Shown: one piece after another, positions 46,844 through 55,830 of the stretch
How positions within the stretch are numbered: the stretch's first letter is position 1
Layout of the letters: every line of letters begins with the position of its first letter
Assembly: GCA_947499735.1 (NCBI GenBank)
Contig: CANMPP010000002.1
Location: 310,001-374,000 of the forward strand
Direction of reading: 5' to 3'
DNA from: an uncultured Pelagimonas sp.
GTDB lineage: Bacteria; Pseudomonadota; Alphaproteobacteria; Rhodobacterales; Rhodobacteraceae
DNA length: 64,000 bases
Translations under genes and position numbers: made by a program
Notes under the pieces: generated by a model
Seen by the model: the letters and a program-made list of their open reading frames with translations, nothing else
Told to the model about the DNA's origin: nothing
Database searches by the model: none

Positions 46844-47815
46844 TCAGATACCTCCTTCGCGCAGGCGTGGATCCACAAAGACATAGAGCAGGTCCACAAT
46901 AAGATTGATCAGAACGAACATCACCGAAATCAGCATCAGATAGGCGGCCATCACAGGGATATCAACGAACTGGATTGCGTTGATGAACAACAGACCCAGA
47001 CCGGGCCATTGAAAGACGGATTCCGTGATGATGGCAAAAGCGATGATCGATCCCAACTGTAGGCCGGTGACGGTGATGACAGGCACGAGGGTGTTCTTCA
47101 GCGCGTGACGAAAATTCACGACCCGTTCGCTTAGACCGCGGGCGCGGGCGAAGCGGATGTAATCTTGACGCAGCACTTCTAACATCTCAGAGCGCACAAG
47201 CCGCATGATCAATGTCATCTGGTACAGGCCAAGCGTAATTGAGGGTAGGATCAGCGCCAACAACCCGCTTTGGGTCAGGAAACCGGTGCTCCAAAACCCT
47301 AGATCGACCACATCTCCGCGCCCAAAACTGGGCAACCAGCCTAAATCGACGCTGAAGACATAGATCAACAATATCCCGATCAAGAATGTGGGTAGGCTGA
47401 CGCCTATCAGGGAAACGGTCATAATAAGATGTGATGCCCATCCGTCCCGCCGGATTGCGGTGAATACGCCAAGGATGATGCCCATAGAGATGGCCAGAAA
47501 CCCACTGACGGCGGCCAATTCCAAGGTGGCTGGCGCGCGTTCCGCGATGATTTCAGACACAGCGCGTCCCTGACGGTAGCTGACGCCAAAATTGCCCTGA
47601 ACTGCGCCTTCGAGGAATTTGTAATATTGAACCGGGAAAGGCAGGTCGAGACCCAGATCGCTGCGCAACCGTTCAATATCGGCCACGGTGCGTTCTTGTC
47701 CCAACATGTTATCGATAGGATCGCCGACAAAGCGGAACATAGAAAAAGCAACGAGGCCAACAACCAGCAAAACAATGCCAGATTGAGCCACGCGTTTGAG
47801 GATGTAATTGAGCAC
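46844..47815 (-). CDS. Dipeptide-type ABC transporter permease (DppB-like)
   Basis: A 323-residue permease. The start is a GTG at 47813-47815 giving the typical DppB N-terminus (LNYILKRVAQSGIVLLVVG), with GGAG 7-8 nt upstream; the longer frame to 47914 overlaps the binding protein gene. Hallmarks are GNFGVSYRQGRAVSEIIAER and the coupling loop DYIRFARARGLSERVVNFRH. It forms the membrane pore with the DppC-like permease. Confidence 0.92.
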   Translation of the reverse strand: MLNYILKRVAQSGIVLLVVGLVAFSMFRFVGDPIDNMLGQERTVADIERLRSDLGLDLPFPVQYYKFLEGAVQGNFGVSYRQGRAVSEIIAERAPATLELAAVSGFLAISMGIILGVFTAIRRDGWASHLIMTVSLIGVSLPTFLIGILLIYVFSVDLGWLPSFGRGDVVDLGFWSTGFLTQSGLLALILPSITLGLYQMTLIMRLVRSEMLEVLRQDYIRFARARGLSERVVNFRHALKNTLVPVITVTGLQLGSIIAFAIITESVFQWPGLGLLFINAIQFVDIPVMAAYLMLISVMFVLINLIVDLLYVFVDPRLREGGI

Positions 47816-47895
47816 CAAAGGACTCCGGCAGTTTGAAAAGGGGCTGGTCGAGTGGATAGGGCAAGGCTGCCCTATCCAGTGTTGAAAAGTGTGAC

Positions 47896-49458
47896 TTAGT
47901 TCACAGAAGCCCAACGCAGGATAAAGAAGTTATCCGGACGTTGTGTCAGGTCGATATTGGACCGTGTGCCCCAAACCAGTGGCTGGATATAGAGCGGCAC
48001 ATAGGCATGTTCGCTTTGATAGATCGCTGTCGTTTCATCGATCATCGCCTGACGTTTTGTGTCGTCGATTTCAGACTGGATCATTGGCAGCAATTCATCG
48101 ATGCGCGCGTTGGAATAATCACCAAAGTTCCACGATCCCAGCTTTTTCTCTGCATTCGGCGTGGATGCCAAGAAACGAACAGGATGTTCGTGGTCAAACG
48201 TGCCTGGGGACCAGCCCAGCAGATACATGTCGAAATTGTCTTCGCGCAGCTCTGGCCAGTAGTTGCGGACCGGCATTGCATCCAGCTCGGCCGTGATACC
48301 CACTTGGGCCAACATCGCTGTGACCGCCTGACACACCGCTTCGTCATTCAGGTAGCGATCATTTGGGCATTTCAGGCCAAAGGAAAACCCATCTGCATAA
48401 CCTGCTTCGGCCAACAGGGCTTTTGCGCCATCGACGTCAAATGCAGGGCGTTCGGAATGGGCCGTGGAATAGCCGCGCATGGCAGGGCTGACCAGCTGAG
48501 ACGCTTCTTCGGCATTGCCGCGCATGATTGTGCGCAGGATCGCAGGCACGTTGATGGCCTTGGCGACAGCTTCACGCACTTTTACGTCAAGGAATGGGTT
48601 TGGTTTCCCTGCATCCGCGCCATATTTCAGGACGTCAGCACCTTGCGCAAAGCCCAGCATGATCACACGAGCCTCGATGCCTTTGATCACTTCAACCTCT
48701 GCACTGCCTTCCAGACGTGCAGCGTCTTGGATCGGCACAGGGTTGATCATGTCAACATCGCCAGACAAAAGCGCAGCAACTGCTGTCGCTGGGTTTTGGA
48801 TCGGCGTGAATGTGGCCTCGGTGACATTGCCAATGTCATCGCCCCACCAGCCGTCATAGGCGACCAATGTGGTTTGCAGACCGGGCTGGCGATCTTTTAA
48901 CATATATGCGCCGGTGCCATTGGCCTGCAGCGTGGCCGCATTACCTGCGTCTTTGTTTGGGAGGTCCGCACCGACAGAAGCAGTCCAATCGGCATCCATG
49001 ATCATCCAGTTGGCAATGCTGTCTGGAAAGATTGGGTTTGGCGCGCTGGTCATGAAATCAACGGTGTAATCGTCAACCTTTTTGACCTCGGAAATCGGGG
49101 CAAACCATCCCTTTACGTCGGCGGGTTCAGAGGATGCGCGTTCGTATGAGAAAATAACATCATCCGCAGTGAATGACGCACCATCATGGAATGTCACGCC
49201 TTCACGCAGATGAAACCGCCAACCTTCGCCGTCGCCAATGGGTTCCCATGACGTCGCCAAAGCCGGTTCAACCGCCATATCTTTGCCACGACGGACAAGG
49301 CCTTCATACACGTTGTTTAGGAAACCCAGAACAGGTGCAGAGTTCACCGCATGAGGGTCCATGGTTTGGGGATCGGTTGTGCCGGCCCATTTAAAGCTTT
49401 CTGCATGGGCTGTGGTGCTTAGCGCAAGCAGCATCGCGGAATATGTGATTGTTTTCAC
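47896..49458 (-). CDS. ABC transporter substrate-binding protein, peptide/nickel family (paralogue 1)
   Basis: A 520-residue SBP_bac_5 protein. A GTG start at 49456-49458 with GGGAG upstream gives the signal peptide MKTITYSAMLLALSTTAHA; the longer frame to 49524 lacks a signal. Family signatures are FKWAGTTDPQTMDPHAVNSA, HLREGVTFHDGASFTADDV and CPNDRYLNDEAVCQAV. It lies 80 bp upstream of the permease genes and 194 bp after a second binding protein gene. Confidence 0.92.
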   Translation of the reverse strand: MKTITYSAMLLALSTTAHAESFKWAGTTDPQTMDPHAVNSAPVLGFLNNVYEGLVRRGKDMAVEPALATSWEPIGDGEGWRFHLREGVTFHDGASFTADDVIFSYERASSEPADVKGWFAPISEVKKVDDYTVDFMTSAPNPIFPDSIANWMIMDADWTASVGADLPNKDAGNAATLQANGTGAYMLKDRQPGLQTTLVAYDGWWGDDIGNVTEATFTPIQNPATAVAALLSGDVDMINPVPIQDAARLEGSAEVEVIKGIEARVIMLGFAQGADVLKYGADAGKPNPFLDVKVREAVAKAINVPAILRTIMRGNAEEASQLVSPAMRGYSTAHSERPAFDVDGAKALLAEAGYADGFSFGLKCPNDRYLNDEAVCQAVTAMLAQVGITAELDAMPVRNYWPELREDNFDMYLLGWSPGTFDHEHPVRFLASTPNAEKKLGSWNFGDYSNARIDELLPMIQSEIDDTKRQAMIDETTAIYQSEHAYVPLYIQPLVWGTRSNIDLTQRPDNFFILRWASVN

Positions 49459-49533
49459 GAGGGTCTCCCAATCAACTAGACAAAAATTATCTGGCGAAGG
49501 TAATCGCAGGCAGGCGGCGTGCACAATGCGTGT

Positions 49534-49553
49534 AAATCACATAGTTGTGATTT
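49534..49553. promoter_or_regulatory. 20-bp perfect dyad upstream of the peptide-binding protein gene
   Basis: AAATCACA (49534-49541) and TGTGATTT (49546-49553) are exact complements around TAGT. It lies 76 bp upstream of the GTG start of the gene at 47896-49458. A transcription factor operator or a small hairpin is possible; the orientation (TCACA before TGTGA) is opposite to a CRP/FNR site. Confidence 0.45.
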
Positions 49554-49601
49554 TTGTTCAGATAATGGGCGCCCTGGGTCAAAAGCGGCATATCCGAATC
49601 C

Positions 49602-49629
49602 ATGGGCGACAATTTGGCATGCCGCCCAT
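49602..49629 (-). repeat. Intercistronic hairpin after the second binding protein gene
   Basis: ATGGGCG (49602-49608) and CGCCCAT (49623-49629) are exact complements around a 14-nt loop, 23 nt downstream of the stop at 49653 on the minus strand. There is no T-run, so it more likely protects the upstream message than terminates it. Confidence 0.45.
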
Positions 49630-49652
49630 AGATGATTTTGAGTATTCTGCAC

Positions 49653-51233
49653 TTATTTCAGGCTGAAATACTTGAACTGTGCTGCGTCATCGGGTGCAAC
49701 AATCGTGTCGATGTTGGACTTAAGACCCCAGTTCAGAACCTGGTGGTGGATCGGAATGTACAGGGTCTGTGCCTGAACTTCGCTCCAGATTTCGGCAATG
49801 GTCGCATCACGTTTTGGCAGGTCGGTTTCTGAAGCCAAAGATTCAATCTTGGCGTTCAGATCGGCATCCGCAAAGCGCGTGGCATTCCATGAACCATATT
49901 TGTCGTCACGACCGTGAACCAAGAAGTTGAAGATATATTCCGAGTCATATGTCGGAACACCCCAACCCAGCATGTAGAAATCGGTCTCGTAGTTGCTCAG
50001 CAATGGGAAATGCTGTGCCTTTGGTTTCGCATCCAAATTCACCTTAACGCCGATTTGGCCTAGCATGCCAACGGCCGCCTGACAGATCGCTTCGTCATTG
50101 ATGTAACGGTCATTTGGGCAGTTCAGGGTGATTGAGAACCCATCGCCATAGCCCGCATCTGCCATCAATTCTTTGGCTTTTTCAACATCCGTGAAGGAAG
50201 ACGCATCCATATCCGTATCCCAGCCATTCACGAAGGGCGGGGCGATCATGCCGGCTGGTTCGGATTGACCGCGCATGACAACCTTTTGGATTGCTTCGCG
50301 GTTGATGGCCATCGACATCGCTTGGCGTACTTTCAGATCAGCCAAGGGGTTCGCACCTTCGACGCTGTCGCTGGTCAGATCCGCATCGCCGACGTTCAGG
50401 CCAAAGAAAATGACGCGGTTTTGAGGGGCTGTGCGCACATCCAAACCGTCGGCTTCAGCAACGCGGGCCAAATCCTGTACCGGGACGTCTTGAATGAAAT
50501 CCACTTCGCCAGACAAAAGCGCCGCAATACGTGTCGCGGGGTTTTGGATTGGTGTGTAGATGATTTCGGTGACGTCCATTGGGAATTCATCTTTGCCCCA
50601 ATAGGATTCATTGACCGCCAGAACGGTTTTCACGTCAGGTTCACGAGACACCAGTTTGTAGGCGCCCGTGCCGTTCACATGTGTTGTCGCATAGGTCGTT
50701 TCGCCACCTTCGACATCCTGTACCTTCACAGTGCCATTGGCTTCAGCCCAATCTTTATCGACAATAAAGATATTGGTCAGGTTGTTTGGCATGATCGGGT
50801 TTGGACCATTTGTCACGATCTCAAACGTATATGGACCAGTGGCGCGTACTTCTGAAACAGAGGCCAACAGTTCTTTGTAATCGCTGTCTGGGGACATCGC
50901 GCGGTCGAACGAGAATTTGACATCCTCTGAATCGAATGTTGCGCCGTCATGGAATGTCACGCCTTCACGTAATTTAAACGTCCAGACATTTGGGTCTTCG
51001 GCACTTGGCGCCCATTCGGTTGCCAAGGCAGGTACCATCGCGCCGGTCATGTCGCGCATAACCAAAGGTTCCATCATTTGATGGGCCAAAGCGGTTGTGG
51101 GGCCTTCGTTTTGTGCGTGTGGGTCCAATGTGAGCGCATCACCTGCGCGGGCCCAACGGATCGTATCCGCCTGAGCGCTTAGCGCTGTGCTGATCAGTAA
51201 TGCGGCTGTTAATGCCGTATACTTGGGTTTCAT
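49653..51233 (-). CDS. ABC transporter substrate-binding protein, peptide/nickel family (paralogue 2)
   Basis: A 526-residue SBP_bac_5 protein, first gene of the minus-strand operon. ATG 51231-51233 follows a GGGAG box and starts the signal peptide MKPKYTALTAALLISTALSA. It is clearly related to the downstream binding protein: both share FKLREGVTFHDGA/HLREGVTFHDGA, YTPIQNPAT/FTPIQNPAT and CPNDRYINDEAICQA/CPNDRYLNDEAVCQA. One transporter core is therefore served by two binding proteins, probably with different ligands. Confidence 0.92.
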   Translation of the reverse strand: MKPKYTALTAALLISTALSAQADTIRWARAGDALTLDPHAQNEGPTTALAHQMMEPLVMRDMTGAMVPALATEWAPSAEDPNVWTFKLREGVTFHDGATFDSEDVKFSFDRAMSPDSDYKELLASVSEVRATGPYTFEIVTNGPNPIMPNNLTNIFIVDKDWAEANGTVKVQDVEGGETTYATTHVNGTGAYKLVSREPDVKTVLAVNESYWGKDEFPMDVTEIIYTPIQNPATRIAALLSGEVDFIQDVPVQDLARVAEADGLDVRTAPQNRVIFFGLNVGDADLTSDSVEGANPLADLKVRQAMSMAINREAIQKVVMRGQSEPAGMIAPPFVNGWDTDMDASSFTDVEKAKELMADAGYGDGFSITLNCPNDRYINDEAICQAAVGMLGQIGVKVNLDAKPKAQHFPLLSNYETDFYMLGWGVPTYDSEYIFNFLVHGRDDKYGSWNATRFADADLNAKIESLASETDLPKRDATIAEIWSEVQAQTLYIPIHHQVLNWGLKSNIDTIVAPDDAAQFKYFSLK

Positions 51234-51491
51234 TGCTATTCTCCCTGTGTTTGTAGGCAAACGATAGGGGGATTGTTGAACTTCTGGCAAGCGTGGTCCG
51301 CATTTTGCGCAGCATTTACTGACTCAAAAGTCAAAAAATGACAATTTTATAGCAACTCCTTTTATGCCAAATAAATGAGTGCCTTACGCGGGAAAAGTGC
51401 CTAACTGTCACAATTTTACGAGGCGTATCATTTGACAAAGCCTTGACTTTTGTTCGAGGTGGCAAATGCTTGGAGGAAAGGGAGAAACTTC

Positions 51492-51518
51492 ATGAAAATC
51501 AGCGCGGTCCGCTTTTGA
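51492..51518 (+). CDS. Leader mini-cistron coupled to the LacI-type regulator
   Basis: An 8-codon frame (MKISAVRF) whose ATG lies about 8 nt after a strong GGAGGAAAGGGAG ribosome binding region. Its TGA overlaps the regulator's ATG (TGATG at 51516-51520). The regulator's own start has no good ribosome binding site, so its translation probably depends on termination-reinitiation at this overlap. Nothing shows that the peptide itself has a role. Confidence 0.45.
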   Translation: MKISAVRF

Positions 51519-52543
51519 TGAGTGATGTCAGAATTCGAAATATGGACGAATTTGCAGTGGTATGTGGCATCTCGCGACCAACCATTTCGAAATATTTTAA
51601 CGATCCGCACAGTGTGCGCGACAGTACCCGTAAGAAAATTGAAATCGCGCTGGAAAAATACGACTACCGCCCGAATGTTTTCGCGATGAACCAGAATCGC
51701 AAGCTGACAAAGAATGTTGGCATTGTGGTTCCCTATCTGGCCGACCCGTTCTTCGCCGAGATCGCCCGAAACATGGAGCAGCGTTGTCTTGATCATGGGT
51801 TTCAGCCCACTTTGTACAGTGCGCATGGACAAAAACAGCTAGAGATCGACATTCTTGACGGGCTGCGTTCGTTAAAACCGGCGGGCGTTTTGCTGGCCCC
51901 GTTGGGGCGGGATTCTGACGTAAGTTTTGTGGAAAAGTTCTGTCGTGATGTCCCCACCGTTTTGTTTGATAGTATGGTTCATGGATTGGATGAACCTTAT
52001 GTCGGGTCAGACAACCCGCAATTTGCGCGTATGATGGTGGAATATCTGTGTCGAGACGGTGAACCGCCTTGCTTCTTTGAAATGGAATCTCCAGCGAACC
52101 CGAATGCGGTTAAGCGCCGGAATGCGTATTTAGAGGCGATGCGATATTTCGGGCATGAGCCTCAAATCATTCAGGCCAAAGGTCAGGGGTGGTCCTTTGA
52201 AGAGGTCGGTCGTTTGGGTGGTTTGGCTGCGTTAGAGGCGAAGGCTTTCGCGACAAATACGGTATTGTGCTCAAATGATAGGCTTGCCATCGGTTTTATG
52301 TCGGCATGTTTTGAAAAAGGCTTTACAATCGGTCGTACGGAAGAGGCGGCGATTCGCATTGCTGGGCAGGATGACCATCCATTTTCACGCTTTACTTGCC
52401 CACCCATGACCACTGTCGCCCAGGACTATGAAAGCATATCGCACCACGCCTTAGAAACCCTGTTTCGGGTCATAGACGGAGCGAAAAAACCTAGCAAAGA
52501 TAAGCTGTTCGGCGGAAAGCTGATCCAGCGTGCTTCAGCCTGA
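51518..52543 (+). CDS. LacI-family transcriptional regulator
   Basis: A 341-residue repressor. The N-terminal helix-turn-helix is NMDEFAVVCGISRPTISKYF followed by the hinge region PNVFAMNQNRKLTKNVGIV; the rest is a periplasmic-binding-protein-like sugar sensor (ALEAKAFATNTVLCSNDRLA; IRIAGQDDHPFSRF). The ATG at 51518 gives the usual start; the TTG-led extension to 51443 covers the leader. Placement directly before smoE and in the same direction suggests it controls the polyol operon. It is divergent from the peptide transporter operon. Confidence 0.9.
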   Translation: MSDVRIRNMDEFAVVCGISRPTISKYFNDPHSVRDSTRKKIEIALEKYDYRPNVFAMNQNRKLTKNVGIVVPYLADPFFAEIARNMEQRCLDHGFQPTLYSAHGQKQLEIDILDGLRSLKPAGVLLAPLGRDSDVSFVEKFCRDVPTVLFDSMVHGLDEPYVGSDNPQFARMMVEYLCRDGEPPCFFEMESPANPNAVKRRNAYLEAMRYFGHEPQIIQAKGQGWSFEEVGRLGGLAALEAKAFATNTVLCSNDRLAIGFMSACFEKGFTIGRTEEAAIRIAGQDDHPFSRFTCPPMTTVAQDYESISHHALETLFRVIDGAKKPSKDKLFGGKLIQRASA

Positions 52544-52598
52544 ATTGCCTTAAACTTTGCGCGCGTAAAAATTTGATTGACGCCATACGAGATTCCTG

Positions 52599-52610
52599 AA
52601 TAACGTTAAT
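52599..52610. promoter_or_regulatory. Candidate LacI-type operator upstream of smoE
   Basis: AATAACGTTAAT is a near-perfect palindrome (10 of 12 positions) centred on CG, the usual centre of LacI-family operators. It lies about 33-44 bp upstream of the smoE ATG, within the likely promoter region. Motif inspection only. Confidence 0.3.
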
Positions 52611-52642
52611 GACACATCCAACGTCTTAGGGAGGAACTTGGA

Positions 52643-53944
52643 ATGGCAATTAAGAGCGCACTTCGCGCAGCCACTGCTCTTTGCTTGATCAGCGCAGTAA
52701 GCGTACAGGCAGACACAATTACAATCGCGACCGTGAACAACGGCGACATGATCCGCATGCAGGGTCTGACCGATGATTTCACGTCGAAAACCGGCCACAC
52801 TGTTGAGTGGGTTACGCTGGAAGAAAACGTTCTTCGCCAGCGCGTGACGACTGACATCACCACAAAAGGTGGCCAGTTCGATATCATGACCATCGGTATG
52901 TATGAGACACCAATCTGGGCCGCAAATGGCTGGCTGGTTGCTCTGGATGACCTATCTGCTGATTATGATGCAGGTGACATCTTGCCAGCTATGGCAGGCG
53001 GCCTGTCCTATGACGGCACAATGTTTGCAGCTCCGTTCTATGGCGAAAGTTCCATGATCATGTATCGCACGGATCTGATGGAAGCGGCTGGTCTGGAAAT
53101 GCCAACAGCGCCAACTTGGGACTTCATCAAAGACGCTGCAGTTGCGATGACAGACAAAGATGCTGGCGTATACGGCATCTGTCTGCGTGGTAAAGCAGGC
53201 TGGGGTGAAAACATGGCGTTCCTGACCGCGACATCCAACGCGTTCGGTGCACGCTGGTTCGATGAAAACTGGACACCACAGTTTGACAGCGACGCATGGT
53301 CTGAAACTCTGAACTTCTACATCGACCTGATGAATGAAGCAGGCCCTCCCGGTGCGTCTAACAACGGTTTCAACGAAAACCTGTCTCTCTTCCAACAAGG
53401 CAAGTGCGGCATGTGGATCGATGCGACGGTTGCGGCATCCTTTGTGACAAACCCGAACGATTCCACTGTATTCGACAAGGTTGGTTTTGCGCTGGCGCCT
53501 AACACAGGCAAAGGCAAGAATTCTAACTGGCTCTGGGCTTGGGCACTGGGTATCCCAGCAGGCACAGACAATGAAGGCGCAGCGAAAGAGTTCATCGAAT
53601 GGGCGACATCCAAAGACTACATTGAACTGGTTGCAGCCAATGAAGGTTGGGCAAACGTTCCTCCAGGTGCGCGTCAGTCCCTGTATGACAACCCAGAATA
53701 CCAGAAAGTTCCTTTCGCACAGATGACACTGGATTCCATCCTGTCAGCGGATCCGAACAACCCAACAGTGGACCCAGTTCCATATGTAGGTGTTCAGTTC
53801 GCAGCGATCCCAGAATTCGCGGGCATCGCATCTGAAGTTGGCCAGGAATTCTCTGCCGCTCTGGCAGGTCAACAGACAGCTGCGGAAGCGCTAGAAAAAG
53901 CACAAGCTTTGACCGTTGATGCAATGGAAGCTGCAGGCTACTAA
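52643..53944 (+). CDS. smoE: Polyol ABC transporter substrate-binding protein SmoE
   Basis: A 433-residue SBP_bac_1 protein for sorbitol/mannitol uptake. The signal peptide is MAIKSALRAATALCLISAV (cleavage after VQA). Features matching the SmoE group are TLEENVLRQRVTTDITTKGG near residue 52, PFYGESSMIMYRTDLMEAAG near 130, and GKCGMWIDATVAASFV. GGGAGGAA precedes the ATG. A GC-rich hairpin follows the stop. Confidence 0.93.
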   Translation: MAIKSALRAATALCLISAVSVQADTITIATVNNGDMIRMQGLTDDFTSKTGHTVEWVTLEENVLRQRVTTDITTKGGQFDIMTIGMYETPIWAANGWLVALDDLSADYDAGDILPAMAGGLSYDGTMFAAPFYGESSMIMYRTDLMEAAGLEMPTAPTWDFIKDAAVAMTDKDAGVYGICLRGKAGWGENMAFLTATSNAFGARWFDENWTPQFDSDAWSETLNFYIDLMNEAGPPGASNNGFNENLSLFQQGKCGMWIDATVAASFVTNPNDSTVFDKVGFALAPNTGKGKNSNWLWAWALGIPAGTDNEGAAKEFIEWATSKDYIELVAANEGWANVPPGARQSLYDNPEYQKVPFAQMTLDSILSADPNNPTVDPVPYVGVQFAAIPEFAGIASEVGQEFSAALAGQQTAAEALEKAQALTVDAMEAAGY

Positions 53945-53963
53945 GCCCAGCTTTGAATGTACG

Positions 53964-53991
53964 CATGGGGGCGGCTCCGGCTGCCCCCATG
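53964..53991 (+). repeat. Strong intercistronic hairpin between smoE and smoF
   Basis: CATGGGGGC (53964-53972) and GCCCCCATG (53983-53991) are exact complements around a 10-nt loop. No T-run follows, so it is more likely to stabilise the smoE transcript or slow polymerase than to terminate fully. Confidence 0.7.
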
Positions 53992-54093
53992 TGCTCTCTG
54001 ATAAAGATTTTCCGACGTTTCTTAAAAACACCACAGCAACCTATGATGTAGCGAGACCTTCGATCCCGCTGCAATGGGGAGGAGAAGACTCCA

Positions 54094-54960
54094 ATGGCAA
54101 CTCAGCATTCCAGATCCGCTGCGCGCATCATGATGGCGCCTGCTGTGATCCTGCTGCTTGGCTGGATGCTCGTACCACTGATGATGACCCTGTATTTCTC
54201 GTTCAAGAAATACCTTCCCCTACGTGGGGGAGATCTGGGTTGGGTCGGTTTTGAAAATTACGCGCGTTTTGTCAGTTCAAGCTCATTTTGGCCCGCTGTT
54301 TCAGCAACTCTTATGATCGTGGTCGGCGTTTTGTTGATCACATCCATACTCGGCGTTCTTTTGGCAATTTTGCTGGATCAACCCATGTGGGGACAAGGCA
54401 TCGTCCGAATTTTGGTGATCGCACCATTCTTCGTTATGCCGACTGTTTCCGCTCTGGTCTGGAAAAACATGTTCATGGATCCGGTAAACGGATTGCTTGC
54501 ACATCTTTGGAAATTCTTCGGGGCTGACCCGGTGGCGTGGCTGACCGAGGTGCCTATGGGGTCGATTATCATGATCGTATCATGGCAATGGCTGCCATTT
54601 GCGACGCTGATCCTGCTGACGGCGATCCAGTCACTGGATAGCGAACAGTTGGAGGCGTCTGAAATGGATGGTGCCCCTGTTCTGGCACGTTTCTGGTATA
54701 TTGTTCTGCCTCATCTTAGCCGTGCTTTGACGGTTGTGATCCTGATCCAAACCATCTTCTTGCTGTCAATCTTTGCAGAAATCTTCGTAACGACGCAGGG
54801 CGCCTTTGGTACCAAAACTTTGTCCTATCTGATCTTCCAACGCGTGTTGGAAAGCCAGAATGTCGGCCTCGGTTCTGCCGGTGGTGTCTATGCAATCATT
54901 CTCGCCAACATCGTCGCGCTCTTCTTGATGCGCATCGTTGGTAAGAATCTGGATACATAA
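54094..54960 (+). CDS. smoF: Polyol ABC transporter permease SmoF
   Basis: A 288-residue permease of the MalF type with six hydrophobic helices. The coupling motif is SEQLEASEMDGAPVLARFWY, and the N-terminal APAVILLLGWMLVPLMMTLY is typical. The ribosome binding site is GGGGAGGAG. The stop lies 12 bp before smoG. Confidence 0.93.
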   Translation: MATQHSRSAARIMMAPAVILLLGWMLVPLMMTLYFSFKKYLPLRGGDLGWVGFENYARFVSSSSFWPAVSATLMIVVGVLLITSILGVLLAILLDQPMWGQGIVRILVIAPFFVMPTVSALVWKNMFMDPVNGLLAHLWKFFGADPVAWLTEVPMGSIIMIVSWQWLPFATLILLTAIQSLDSEQLEASEMDGAPVLARFWYIVLPHLSRALTVVILIQTIFLLSIFAEIFVTTQGAFGTKTLSYLIFQRVLESQNVGLGSAGGVYAIILANIVALFLMRIVGKNLDT

Positions 54961-54972
54961 GGGAAAACGGAT

Positions 54973-55803
54973 ATGGCTCGTGCTGTTACGACAAAACGCA
55001 AATCTATCAACACTGCCCTTGCTTGGGCTGTTGGTTTGCTGATCTTCTTTCCCATCCTGTGGACGGTCTTGACCAGCTTCAAAACCGAAGCGCAGGCGAT
55101 CGCGGATCCGCCCATCTTCTTGGGTTTCGACTGGACTTTTGAAAACTATTCCACGGTGATGGAGCGCTCTAACTATATGCGTTTCTTGTGGAATTCTGTG
55201 ATCATCGCAGGTGGTTCTACCATCTTGGGTGTGATCATCGCCGTGCCAGCGGCGTGGTCTATGGCCTTTGTGCCATCCAAGCGGACCAAAGACATTCTGA
55301 TGTGGATGCTGTCCACCAAGATGTTGCCTGCTGTGGGTGTTCTTTATCCGATCTATCTGTTGTTCATCCGTCTTGGATGGCTGGACAGCCGCGTTGGATT
55401 GGTGATCGTTCTGATGCTGATCAACCTGCCGATCATCGTTTGGATGCTGTATACCTACTTCAAGGAAATTCCGGGTGAAATCCTAGAAGCGGCCCGCATG
55501 GATGGCGCGTCATTGAAAGAGGAAATCCTCTACGTGCTGACGCCTATGGCGGTTCCCGGCATCGCATCTACCCTTCTTCTGAACGTCATCTTGGCCTGGA
55601 ACGAAGCCTTTTGGACGCTGAACCTGACCGCTGCGAAAGCCGCGCCATTGACAGCCTTCATCGCCTCTTATTCCAGCCCCGAAGGATTGTTCTATGCCAA
55701 GCTGAGCGCGGCATCGACAATGGCCATCGCGCCAATCCTAATCCTCGGTTGGTTCAGCCAGAAACAACTTGTCCGCGGCCTGACATTCGGCGCCGTAAAG
55801 TAG
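54973..55803 (+). CDS. smoG: Polyol ABC transporter permease SmoG
   Basis: A 276-residue permease of the MalG type with six helices and the coupling motif PGEILEAARMDGASLKEEIL. It pairs with SmoF in the membrane. The long hydrophobic first helix (ALAWAVGLLIFFPILWTVLT) is preceded by a short basic N-terminus. Confidence 0.93.
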   Translation: MARAVTTKRKSINTALAWAVGLLIFFPILWTVLTSFKTEAQAIADPPIFLGFDWTFENYSTVMERSNYMRFLWNSVIIAGGSTILGVIIAVPAAWSMAFVPSKRTKDILMWMLSTKMLPAVGVLYPIYLLFIRLGWLDSRVGLVIVLMLINLPIIVWMLYTYFKEIPGEILEAARMDGASLKEEILYVLTPMAVPGIASTLLLNVILAWNEAFWTLNLTAAKAAPLTAFIASYSSPEGLFYAKLSAASTMAIAPILILGWFSQKQLVRGLTFGAVK

Positions 55804-55830
55804 ACAACCGCATAATAAGGACCATTCATC

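Noticed and set aside
49534-49553. CRP or FNR site at the 20-bp dyad.
   Set aside because: The half-sites are in the inverse order (TCACA-N4-TGTGA) and spacing compared with TGTGA-N6-TCACA or TTGAT-N4-ATCAA.
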